From Litorivivens sp047622145 (GTDB lineage Bacteria; Pseudomonadota; Gammaproteobacteria; Pseudomonadales; Spongiibacteraceae), in assembly GCA_047622145.1 (NCBI GenBank), contig JBLHMO010000150.1, forward strand, positions 1 through 7,102: a DNA stretch of 7,102 nt. The letters run 5' to 3'. Both the position numbers and the translations under genes were made by a program. The notes below the pieces were generated by a model that did not search any database, had not been told where the DNA came from, and saw nothing but the letters and a program-made list of their open reading frames with translations. Shown here piece by piece: positions 1 to 5,745 of the stretch. How positions within the stretch are numbered: position 1 is the stretch's first letter; every line of letters starts with the position of its first letter.

Positions 1-51
1 AGCAATAATGTTGGTTTTTCTGGTGTCACACGCTCTCCGTCAAACTCTACT

Positions 52-80
52 CTGGCATACCGCACAAAGGCCGTTACAAT
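52..80 (+). promoter_or_regulatory. Candidate sigma70-type promoter for recG
   Basis: CTGGCA at 52-57 matches 4 of 6 bases of the -35 consensus and TACAAT at 75-80 matches 5 of 6 of the -10 consensus, with the preferred 17-nt spacer. Transcription would begin near 87, giving recG a leader of about 140 nt. The call rests on sequence resemblance only. TACAAT read on the other strand is a weaker box, so a divergent promoter is an alternative. Confidence 0.3.
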
Positions 81-85
81 AACGG
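71..85. repeat. Perfect 5-bp dyad over the candidate -10 box
   Basis: CCGTT at 71-75 and AACGG at 81-85 are perfect inverted copies separated by ACAAT. The dyad is centred on the putative -10 hexamer at 75-80, where a repressor operator would lie. The symmetry is seen directly; a role as a protein-binding site is inference, and a 5-bp arm can arise by chance. Confidence 0.35.
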
Positions 86-217
86 ATGCGATCACAAGAA
101 AATACTACCCGCTGAACTTCGGGAGCGAGCGACATTACTCACGATCAACCGCAGGTTTATACGCACAGGCGCAATTCAGCGTCAGCCCGTGCAAGTAAGT
201 CTCGTATCTTTTTCGGC

Positions 218-222
218 AGGAG
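218..222 (+). promoter_or_regulatory. Ribosome binding site that fixes the TTG start of recG
   Basis: AGGAG lies 6 nt upstream of the TTG at 229, an ideal spacing. No ATG or GTG start sits in the correct frame close by. The peptide from this TTG aligns in length with the start of known RecG proteins, so the site and the start support each other. Confidence 0.8.
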
Positions 223-228
223 CCGCCA

Positions 229-2301
229 TTGACCGCGCTCCACCACATCAGTGTTGCGACCCTGAAGGGCGTAGGCCCGCGCATGCAGGAAAGGCTGCAA
301 AAATACGGCATCCACAGCGTTCAGGACCTACTCTTCCATCTGCCCCTGCGCTATCAGGATCGCACCCGCATTACCCCCATCGGGGCGCTACAGCTGAGTG
401 TTGATGCGGTAATCGAGGGTAAGATCGTGGCCGCCGATATTGTCTTCGGCAAGCGCCGCAGTCTGATGTGCAAAGTTCAAGACGGCACCGGCACGGTGTC
501 ACTGCGGTTTTTTCATTTTTCCGCCGCGCAAAAAGCACAATTGGCCGCCGGCGAACAAATCCGCTGTTACGGCGAGCCTCGCCGTGGTGGTTCCGGAATG
601 GAGATCTATCACCCGGAATATTCGCTGCTATCCGGCGAGCTAAACCCTATCTGCGACGAGCACCTGACTCCCATTTATCCGAGCACCGAAGGCATTGGCC
701 AGGGCAGCTGGCGCAAACTCTGCGAGCAAGCGCTGCACTATCTTCACCAGCACCCGCCCCTTGAGTTGCTGCCCAAACGTGAAGCACTCAGTCGCTATCC
801 ACTGAGCGATGCGCTGCGCTACCTGCACCAACCACCCACCGATGCCAGCCTGACACTCATGCGTGAAGGTTTGCACCCTAGTCAACGACGATTGGCCTTC
901 GAGGAATTGCTGGCACACAACTTAGCGCTGCTGCAAACCCGCACCGAAACCCGTCGTCAAGGCGCGCCCGCGCTGCGCGCCTATTCGGCCTTGCAAAATC
1001 GCTTTTTGAAAACGCTGCCTTTCGCTCTAACCGCAGCGCAACAGCGCGTATGCGAAGAAATCACCGGCGACCTGTCGCAAGCATTACCCATGCTGCGTTT
1101 GGTGCAGGGCGATGTCGGCAGTGGCAAAACGGTTGTCGCCGCTCTCGCCGCCTTACACGCCATCGCCAACGGCTATCAAGTGGCGCTGATGGCGCCCACG
1201 GAAATTCTGGCCGAACAGCACTGGCAGAATTTTCTAAGCTGGTTTTCGCCGCTCAATATTGAAGTGGGTTGGCTGGTTGGTAAATTAAAAGGGAAGGCAC
1301 GCCAAAGTAGTCTGGATAATATTGCCAGCGGCGCCGCGCAGCTTGTGGTTGGCACCCACGCCCTGTTTCAGGAAGAGGTGCACTATGCACGCCTTGGGCT
1401 GGCCATCATTGACGAGCAGCATCGCTTTGGCGTTCACCAACGTCTCGCCTTGAAACAAAAAGCCCGCGCCGAGGACGGCCACCCCCACCAGCTGGTGATG
1501 ACCGCTACCCCCATACCCCGCACATTGGCCATGACCGCCTACGCCGATCTCGACACCTCGGTGATCGATGAATTACCGCCGGGGCGCACGCCGGTCAATA
1601 CAGTGGTGATCGACAATACCCGTCGCCAGCAGATCGTGGAGCGCGTACACAGTGTCTGTGAACGCAGCCAGCAGGTGTATTGGGTATGTACCTTAATCGA
1701 GGAATCCGAAGCCTTACAGGCACAGGCGGCCGAGGCGGTGTGGGCGGAATTGTGCACTGCACTGCCAGAGCTGAATGTCGGCCTCATTCACGGCCGCTTA
1801 AAGCCCGCCGACAAGGCGGCAATTATGCAGGCCTTCAAAGCCAATGAGATTCAGCTTCTGGTGGCGACCACAGTAATAGAAGTGGGTGTCGATGTGCCCA
1901 ACGCCAGCCTCATGATTATTGAAAATGCCGAGCGCCTCGGGCTGGCGCAGCTGCATCAGTTGCGCGGCCGCGTTGGCCGCGGCGCAGTTGAAAGTCACTG
2001 TGTGCTGCTGTACCAATCGCCACTGTCACGCAACGGCAAAGAGCGCTTGCGCGCCCTGCGCAAATCTACCGACGGCTTTGTTATCGCTGAAAAAGATTTA
2101 ATGCTGCGCGGCCCCGGCGAAGTGCTGGGCACCCGCCAAACCGGCTTGATGCAACTCAAAATTGCCGACCTGCAACGCGACAGTGATTTACTGGAAGATG
2201 TTAAGCGCTGCGCACGCGCATTGAGCGAAAGTTCACCCGCCCACTGCGAGGCGCTGGTAGAACGCTGGCTGTCAGATAAAACAGATTATGCCGCGGTATA
2301 A
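229..2301 (+). CDS. recG: ATP-dependent DNA helicase RecG
   Basis: RecG is a monomeric superfamily 2 helicase that remodels stalled replication forks, branch-migrates Holliday junctions and unwinds R-loops and D-loops. The 690-residue product is close to the 693 of E. coli RecG and is collinear with it. The N-terminal wedge/OB region (about 1-250) includes a GVGPRM helix-hairpin-like segment at 14-19 and the RYQDRT stretch near 41-46. Helicase motifs follow in order: Walker A GDVGSGKT at 294-301 (Lys300), APTEILAEQH at 322-331, the DEQH box at 395-398, TATPIPRT at 425-432, and motif VI with QLRGRVGRG ending near 585. The TRG region follows, with RGPGEVLGTRQTG at 627-639, which couples ATP hydrolysis to translocation on duplex DNA. 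All key residues are intact. Translation starts at TTG behind AGGAG. The gene converges on hexR and appears to be its own transcription unit. Confidence 0.97.
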   Translation: MTALHHISVATLKGVGPRMQERLQKYGIHSVQDLLFHLPLRYQDRTRITPIGALQLSVDAVIEGKIVAADIVFGKRRSLMCKVQDGTGTVSLRFFHFSAAQKAQLAAGEQIRCYGEPRRGGSGMEIYHPEYSLLSGELNPICDEHLTPIYPSTEGIGQGSWRKLCEQALHYLHQHPPLELLPKREALSRYPLSDALRYLHQPPTDASLTLMREGLHPSQRRLAFEELLAHNLALLQTRTETRRQGAPALRAYSALQNRFLKTLPFALTAAQQRVCEEITGDLSQALPMLRLVQGDVGSGKTVVAALAALHAIANGYQVALMAPTEILAEQHWQNFLSWFSPLNIEVGWLVGKLKGKARQSSLDNIASGAAQLVVGTHALFQEEVHYARLGLAIIDEQHRFGVHQRLALKQKARAEDGHPHQLVMTATPIPRTLAMTAYADLDTSVIDELPPGRTPVNTVVIDNTRRQQIVERVHSVCERSQQVYWVCTLIEESEALQAQAAEAVWAELCTALPELNVGLIHGRLKPADKAAIMQAFKANEIQLLVATTVIEVGVDVPNASLMIIENAERLGLAQLHQLRGRVGRGAVESHCVLLYQSPLSRNGKERLRALRKSTDGFVIAEKDLMLRGPGEVLGTRQTGLMQLKIADLQRDSDLLEDVKRCARALSESSPAHCEALVERWLSDKTDYAAV

Positions 2302-2334
2302 AAAGAACCAAATGCAGAAGCGCTCGCCGCGAAA

Positions 2335-2364
2335 GCCGGAAACGCTGCGCTTATTCCGGCCTAC
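2335..2364 (-). repeat. REP-like palindrome, copy A (GTAG-headed)
   Basis: Read on the - strand from 2364, the element opens with GTAG and continues directly into a stem. The perfect 7-bp arms GCCGGAA and TTCCGGC (seen on the + strand at 2335-2341 and 2354-2360) enclose a 12-nt loop that holds most of the core TAAGCGCAGCGT. It is identical at 25 of 30 positions to the element at 5680-5709. A 5' GTAG followed by an imperfect palindrome is the published hallmark of REP sequences handled by RAYT (REP-associated tyrosine) transposases. It lies 42 nt beyond the hexR stop and 33 nt beyond the recG stop. It may also act as a terminator or mRNA 3' stabiliser for the converging genes, but no U-tract follows on either strand. 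Confidence 0.75.
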
Positions 2365-2406
2365 CGTCGTGGCACAAACCCCAAGCAGCGAGCGATGTTC
2401 GCATGC

Positions 2407-3261
2407 TTAATCCCGCGATACCCGCAGCGACTGTAAGCCGCGATTCAAGATCGCCAAATGCTCCCTCACTGCGGGACCTTTGGCGCGCGAAACCCCCACC
2501 GCCAGTATGTCAATGACCGACATATGCGCGATACGTGATGGCAGCGGAGTGTAGTTTTCGTTGTCTTCTTCAACATCAATATAGATCGGGAGATCGCAGG
2601 TGCTGGCAACCGGGGTGCCGCTTGGCGCCAGCCCCACCACAGTCGCCCCGGTATCTTTAACAAGCTTGATGGCATCTATTAGCGCTCTCGTGCGACCGGA
2701 CTGGGAGATAGCCACCACGACATCGCCGCCGCGCAAGCTCATTGCCGACATGGCCTGAATATGGGGATCGGAATACGCACTGGAAGAAATCTGCAGCCGG
2801 AAGAATTTGTGCTGGGCATCAATCGCCACTGCGCCGGAAGCGCCAAAGCCATAAAACTCAACACGATTAGCACTGCACAAAGCCTCAACGGCCTTCTCTA
2901 TTGCCACCACATCAATACTGTCGCGCACCCTTTTCAGGGTCTCCATGGTTGCGTCAAACACCTTGAAGGTATAGTCGTGGGCAGAATCCTGCTCAGTAAA
3001 CCGGTAGTGCTGATAGCGTGGGCTGTGCGCCACATGCTGGGCCAGCGCCAATTTAAAGGCCTGAAAACCGTCGCAGCCAATAGCCCGACAAAAACGCACC
3101 ACCGTTGGCTCGCTAACATTGGCCTCTTGGGCGAGGTCGACAATGCGCATATGAATAACGTCTTCAGCGTTGGATAGAACAAAGTCGCCAACCTTGCGCT
3201 CGGATTTGCGTAGCTCGTGACGATTGTTCTCGATGGCACGAATAATATTGCGAGGTTTCAC
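2407..3261 (-). CDS. hexR: HexR-like transcriptional regulator (RpiR/MurR family)
   Basis: A DNA-binding regulator of central carbon metabolism. In Pseudomonas, Shewanella and E. coli, HexR represses Entner-Doudoroff and glucose-6-phosphate dehydrogenase genes and releases DNA on binding 2-keto-3-deoxy-6-phosphogluconate. The 284-residue product has an N-terminal HTH_6 domain (about 1-80) with RKSERKVGDFVL near 18-29 and recognition-helix region VSEPTVVRFCRAIGC at 49-63. A SIS sugar-phosphate domain (about 125-260) follows, with FYGFGASGAVA at 136-146, DAQHKFFRL at 148-156, AISQSGRTRALIDA at 184-197 and SRIAHMSVIDILAVGV at 242-257. Length and motif order fit HexR better than other RpiR proteins. 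Translation starts at GTG. The flanking helicase genes give no metabolic clue, and no Entner-Doudoroff gene is in the window. I see no convincing HexR operator (TGTAAT-type dyad) upstream, so autoregulation is not supported. Confidence 0.85.
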   Translation of the reverse strand: MKPRNIIRAIENNRHELRKSERKVGDFVLSNAEDVIHMRIVDLAQEANVSEPTVVRFCRAIGCDGFQAFKLALAQHVAHSPRYQHYRFTEQDSAHDYTFKVFDATMETLKRVRDSIDVVAIEKAVEALCSANRVEFYGFGASGAVAIDAQHKFFRLQISSSAYSDPHIQAMSAMSLRGGDVVVAISQSGRTRALIDAIKLVKDTGATVVGLAPSGTPVASTCDLPIYIDVEEDNENYTPLPSRIAHMSVIDILAVGVSRAKGPAVREHLAILNRGLQSLRVSRD

Positions 3262-3273
3262 GGTAGCAACGGA

Positions 3274-3279
3274 CTCCTT
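3274..3279 (-). promoter_or_regulatory. Shine-Dalgarno of hexR, unusually distant
   Basis: On the - strand AAGGAG precedes the GTG start (3261-3259) with a 12-nt spacer, longer than the usual 5-9 nt. No in-frame start codon lies closer: the TTG within the spacer is out of frame. The N-terminus from the GTG matches HexR proteins to within a few residues, so the GTG remains the best start, perhaps with reduced translation efficiency. Confidence 0.6.
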
Positions 3280-3286
3280 TTGGGGA

Positions 3287-3292
3287 ATTGTA
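3287..3292 (-). promoter_or_regulatory. Candidate -10 box of hexR
   Basis: TACAAT on the - strand matches 5 of 6 bases of the -10 consensus. It would place the transcription start near 3280, just before the Shine-Dalgarno. No recognisable -35 hexamer sits 16-18 nt further upstream, so the promoter would be weak or activator-dependent. The call rests on one hexamer. Confidence 0.3.
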
Positions 3293-3326
3293 GCTGAAAC
3301 AGGACAGCGCTTTGCGCTCGGCCGGA

Positions 3327-3341
3327 CGTCAGACCTCGGAC
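3327..3341 (+). repeat. 15-nt direct repeat, copy 1 of 2 (hexR/uvrD gap)
   Basis: CGTCAGACCTCGGAC here recurs at 3404-3418 with one substitution (CTCGG versus CTAGG). The two starts are 77 nt apart, both in the hexR/uvrD intergenic region. Each copy is preceded by a GCGCTTT-type stretch, so the shared block may be somewhat longer. It could be a dispersed intergenic repeat or a pair of binding sites; the sequence alone does not decide. Confidence 0.6.
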
Positions 3342-3403
3342 GCTAAAGCGCAGGCCAGTATTGCCCAGCCCAATGACAAGTGCCACATCGCGCGCTTTTT
3401 TTG

Positions 3404-3418
3404 CGTCAGACCTAGGAC
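3404..3418 (+). repeat. 15-nt direct repeat, copy 2 of 2 (hexR/uvrD gap)
   Basis: CGTCAGACCTAGGAC is 14/15 identical to the copy at 3327-3341. It contains the 6-bp palindrome CCTAGG. Its GTCAG (3405-3409) is also an inverted match to CTGAC at 3421-3425. It lies 60 nt upstream of the putative uvrD -10 box, in range for an upstream regulatory site, although that role is inference. Confidence 0.6.
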
Positions 3419-3477
3419 AACTGACATCCAACCAATATCTGCCAGCAAAATCCCCCGCAATCGCTCCACATTTCCGA

Positions 3478-3483
3478 TAGAAT
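3478..3483 (+). promoter_or_regulatory. Candidate -10 box of uvrD, next to the start codon
   Basis: TAGAAT matches 5 of 6 bases of the -10 consensus and is followed by a GC-rich discriminator. It ends only 8 nt before the uvrD ATG at 3492, so transcription would start about 2 nt before the ATG and the mRNA would be essentially leaderless. Consistent with this, no Shine-Dalgarno is visible between 3470 and 3491. The -35 region is poor, and no CTGT-N8-ACAG LexA box is visible in the gap, although E. coli uvrD is SOS-regulated. Confidence 0.4.
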
Positions 3484-3491
3484 ACGCCGCC

Positions 3492-5648
3492 ATGGATGTT
3501 TCACATATACTCAATGGTCTCAACGACGCCCAACGCCAAGCCGTAGCTGCGCCGCCCGGCAATAGTCTGGTTCTAGCGGGTGCTGGCAGCGGTAAAACCC
3601 GCGTGCTGGTACACCGCATCGCCTGGCTGATTCAGGCTGAAGGCTTTTCCCCACACAGCATACTCGCCGTCACCTTCACCAATAAGGCGGCCCGCGAAAT
3701 GCGCGGCCGTATAGACGAGCTGCTGGGCTACAGCCATCAAGGTATGTGGGTCGGCACCTTTCACGGACTAGCCCATCGCCTGCTCAAGTCCCACGCCATC
3801 GATGCCGGGCTACCCAATAATTTCCAGATTCTCGATAGCGACGATCAACTTCGACTGGTCAAGCGCATTCACCGCGAGCTGGAACTGGACGAAAGTCGCT
3901 GGCCGGCGCGGCAATCACAGTGGTTTATCAATGGCCAGAAGGACGAGGGCAAACGCTGCGCCCACATCGAGGATTTTGGCAGCGACCTATTTTTGACCAA
4001 TATGCTAAAGGTCTACCGCCGCTACGAAGAAATCTGTCAGCAACAGGGCGTGGTCGATTTTGCCGAGCTACTGCTGCGGGCACACGAACTGTGGCTGAAT
4101 AACAGCGCTTTGCTGGGACACTACCAACATCGATTCCGCCACTTACTGGTCGATGAGTTTCAAGATACCAATACCATCCAATATGCCTGGCTGCGGTTGT
4201 TGGCAGGAAAGCAGGTACCGATTACGGCGGTGGGTGATGACGACCAGTCCATATACGGTTGGCGCGGCGCCCGCATTGAAAATATCCAGCAATACTCCAA
4301 AGATTTTGCCGATGTTGAAACCATACGCATGGAACAGAATTACCGATCCACCCAGACCATTCTGAACGCAGCCAACGCGGTGATCGCAAACAACCGCGAC
4401 CGCCTCGGCAAAGAGTTGTGGAGCGAGGGCGAAGAAGGCGAGCTGATACAAATTTACGCGGGTTTTAACGAGCAGGACGAAGCACGCTTTATTACCGAAC
4501 GCATAGACAGCCTGACCAGCGATTATGCCCGTAAAGAGATGGCTATTCTCTATCGCAGCAATGCCCAGTCGCGGGTGCTGGAAGAAAATCTTATTCGCGC
4601 CGGCCTGCCCTACCGCATTTACGGCGGCCAGCGTTTTTACGATCGACTGGAAATCCGAAATGCACTCGCTTACCTGCGCCTGTGCATGCACCGCGACGAT
4701 GACGCCGCACTCGAACGCGCCATCAACACGCCCACGCGCGGCATTGGCGCACGCACCATCGAACAATTGCGTGCCACCGCCCGCGAGCAAGGCTCGTCGA
4801 TCTGGGCCGCGGCGGTGCAGTGCTTACGCCACAATGTCTTTCCCGCCCGAGCCAGCGCCGCGCTTGGTGCGTTTTGCGAATTGATCAACTCTCTGGAGCA
4901 GGCCATTGCCGATCTGCCCCTGGGTGAGCAGGTAGAGCACGCCATCCAAACCTCCGGACTCATCGCCTTTCACCAAAAGGAAAAAGGCGAAAAGGGGCAG
5001 GCGCGCGTAGAAAACTTACATGAACTGATCACTGCCGCCGGCCAGTTTGAAACCGACGACGAAGACGTCCCCCTGCTGCGCGCCTTTCTCGATCAGGCCG
5101 CACTCGATGCTGGCGAACAACAAGCCGACGAGTTTGAAGATAGCGTGCAGTTGATGACGCTACACTCTGCCAAAGGGCTGGAATTTCCAGTGGTGTTTAT
5201 CACCGGCATGGAAGAAAACCTGTTTCCCCATCGTATGTCGATGGAAGAATCAAACAGCCTCGAAGAAGAAAGACGACTTTGCTATGTGGGCATTACCCGA
5301 GCAGAGCAACGCTTGTTCATGACCTATGCGGAGACGCGCCGCCTACACGGACAGGAAAACCACAACGCGCCCTCGCGCTTTCTGTCAGAAATCCCCAAAG
5401 AATTATTGAGCGAAGTGCGCTGCAACACCCAAATCAGCCGCCCGGTAAGTTTCGCCAGCACCAGCATGCGCAGTGAGGACGAAGATAGCGGACTGTCGCT
5501 TGGGCAGCGCGTGATGCACAGTATTTTTGGAGAAGGTACGATTCTCAACTTCGAAGGCCAAGGTAGCGCTACCCGCGTGCAGGTAAACTTTGAGGCTGAA
5601 GGCAGTAAGTGGCTGGTGCTGCAATACGCAAAACTGGAAGCGCTGTAA
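3492..5648 (+). CDS. uvrD: DNA helicase II UvrD
   Basis: A superfamily 1A 3'-5' helicase that removes the excised oligonucleotide in nucleotide-excision repair, unwinds nicked DNA in MutHLS mismatch repair and dismantles RecA filaments. The 718-residue product (E. coli: 720) has every motif. These are the Q motif LNDAQRQAV at 9-17, Walker A GAGSGKT at 30-36 (Lys35), Ia TFTNKAAREM at 61-70, Ib GTFHGLAHRL at 88-97, and II DEFQDT at 221-226. Then come III DDDQSIYGWRGA at 249-260, IV EQNYRST at 281-287, V LMTLHSAKGLEFP at 554-566, and VI EERRLCYVGITRA at 592-604. The C-terminal Tudor-like domain, which binds RNA polymerase and UvrB in E. coli, is present (LGQRVMHSIFGEGTI at 670-684, KWLVLQYAKLEAL at the end). 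The frame is open back to 3312, but the ATG at 3492 reproduces the E. coli MDVS N-terminus. The upstream 60 codons are low-quality, contain the direct repeats and are better read as promoter DNA. Confidence 0.97.
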   Translation: MDVSHILNGLNDAQRQAVAAPPGNSLVLAGAGSGKTRVLVHRIAWLIQAEGFSPHSILAVTFTNKAAREMRGRIDELLGYSHQGMWVGTFHGLAHRLLKSHAIDAGLPNNFQILDSDDQLRLVKRIHRELELDESRWPARQSQWFINGQKDEGKRCAHIEDFGSDLFLTNMLKVYRRYEEICQQQGVVDFAELLLRAHELWLNNSALLGHYQHRFRHLLVDEFQDTNTIQYAWLRLLAGKQVPITAVGDDDQSIYGWRGARIENIQQYSKDFADVETIRMEQNYRSTQTILNAANAVIANNRDRLGKELWSEGEEGELIQIYAGFNEQDEARFITERIDSLTSDYARKEMAILYRSNAQSRVLEENLIRAGLPYRIYGGQRFYDRLEIRNALAYLRLCMHRDDDAALERAINTPTRGIGARTIEQLRATAREQGSSIWAAAVQCLRHNVFPARASAALGAFCELINSLEQAIADLPLGEQVEHAIQTSGLIAFHQKEKGEKGQARVENLHELITAAGQFETDDEDVPLLRAFLDQAALDAGEQQADEFEDSVQLMTLHSAKGLEFPVVFITGMEENLFPHRMSMEESNSLEEERRLCYVGITRAEQRLFMTYAETRRLHGQENHNAPSRFLSEIPKELLSEVRCNTQISRPVSFASTSMRSEDEDSGLSLGQRVMHSIFGEGTILNFEGQGSATRVQVNFEAEGSKWLVLQYAKLEAL

Positions 5649-5664
5649 CTTATGATTTGTTCAG

Positions 5665-5685
5665 GCCTACGAGGTCGATGTAGGC
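5665..5685 (+). other. Small hairpin after uvrD, overlapping the REP head
   Basis: GCCTAC at 5665-5670 and GTAGGC at 5680-5685 form perfect 6-bp arms around a 9-nt loop, starting 16 nt past the uvrD stop. The right arm is the head of REP-like copy B. No T-run follows, so it is not a classical intrinsic terminator. It could block exonuclease decay, or be a remnant of a second, inverted REP head. Confidence 0.4.
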
Positions 5686-5709
5686 AGGTTTAAGCGCAGC
5701 GTAGCCGGC
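5680..5709 (+). repeat. REP-like palindrome, copy B (GTAG-headed)
   Basis: The element starts with GTAG and shares 25 of 30 positions with copy A at 2335-2364, including the identical 12-nt core TAAGCGCAGCGT at 5691-5702. Of the five differences, four fall in two stem pairs and keep pairing (A-T and A-T in copy A become T-G and T-A here). The fifth creates an A/G mismatch. The copy lies 31 nt after the uvrD stop, in the same orientation relative to uvrD as copy A has relative to hexR. Confidence 0.75.
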
Positions 5710-5745
5710 ACTGGGCGTGAAACCAGAATAACAATAGAGAAACCT

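Larger units (their letters stand above)
1..228. other. Region upstream of recG, no convincing gene
   Basis: No gene is supported here. The + strand is open in frame 1 from position 1 to a TAA at 196-198, but the 65-codon product is Ser/Thr-rich and matches no family I recognise. On the - strand a GTG at 65-63 would begin a 21-residue stub running off the left edge (starting MRYARVEFDG). It lacks a clear Shine-Dalgarno and its third codon positions are more AT-rich than in the neighbouring genes. A divergent gene starting near 65 is possible but unproven. The supportable content is a promoter candidate with a dyad at 52-85 and the recG ribosome binding site at 218-222. Confidence 0.5.

Noticed and set aside
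1..65. Divergent - strand gene starting at a GTG at 65
   Set aside because: Only 21 codons are visible, with no clear Shine-Dalgarno and no family I can recognise. Sequence left of the window would settle it.
1..198. Open + frame running in from the left edge to a TAA just before recG
   Set aside because: Sixty-five stop-free codons in one of six frames is not remarkable, and the composition is unlike the neighbouring genes. It remains possible but unsupported.
2335..2360. Classical rho-independent terminator between recG and hexR
   Set aside because: The stem is strong but no T-run follows on either strand, and the sequence is better explained as a REP-like copy.
2761..3177. 138-codon + strand open frame inside hexR
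   Set aside because: Antisense to the conserved HTH and SIS coding region, with no recognisable domain; a shadow of hexR.
3287..3310. HexR autoregulatory operator upstream of hexR
   Set aside because: The TTGTAG half-like stretch lacks a matching inverted half at the expected spacing.
3336..3356. Third REP-like copy suggested by TAAAGCGCAG
   Set aside because: Only part of the core matches; the GTAG head and the pairing arms are absent.
3312..3491. In-frame 60-residue N-terminal extension of UvrD
   Set aside because: The ATG at 3492 reproduces the known UvrD N-terminus and length. The extension has no family match and covers the direct repeats and the -10-like box.
4143..4790. 215-codon open frame antisense to uvrD
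   Set aside because: It lies entirely within the conserved uvrD coding sequence, shows no recognisable domain and has no supporting ribosome binding site; a codon-bias shadow.
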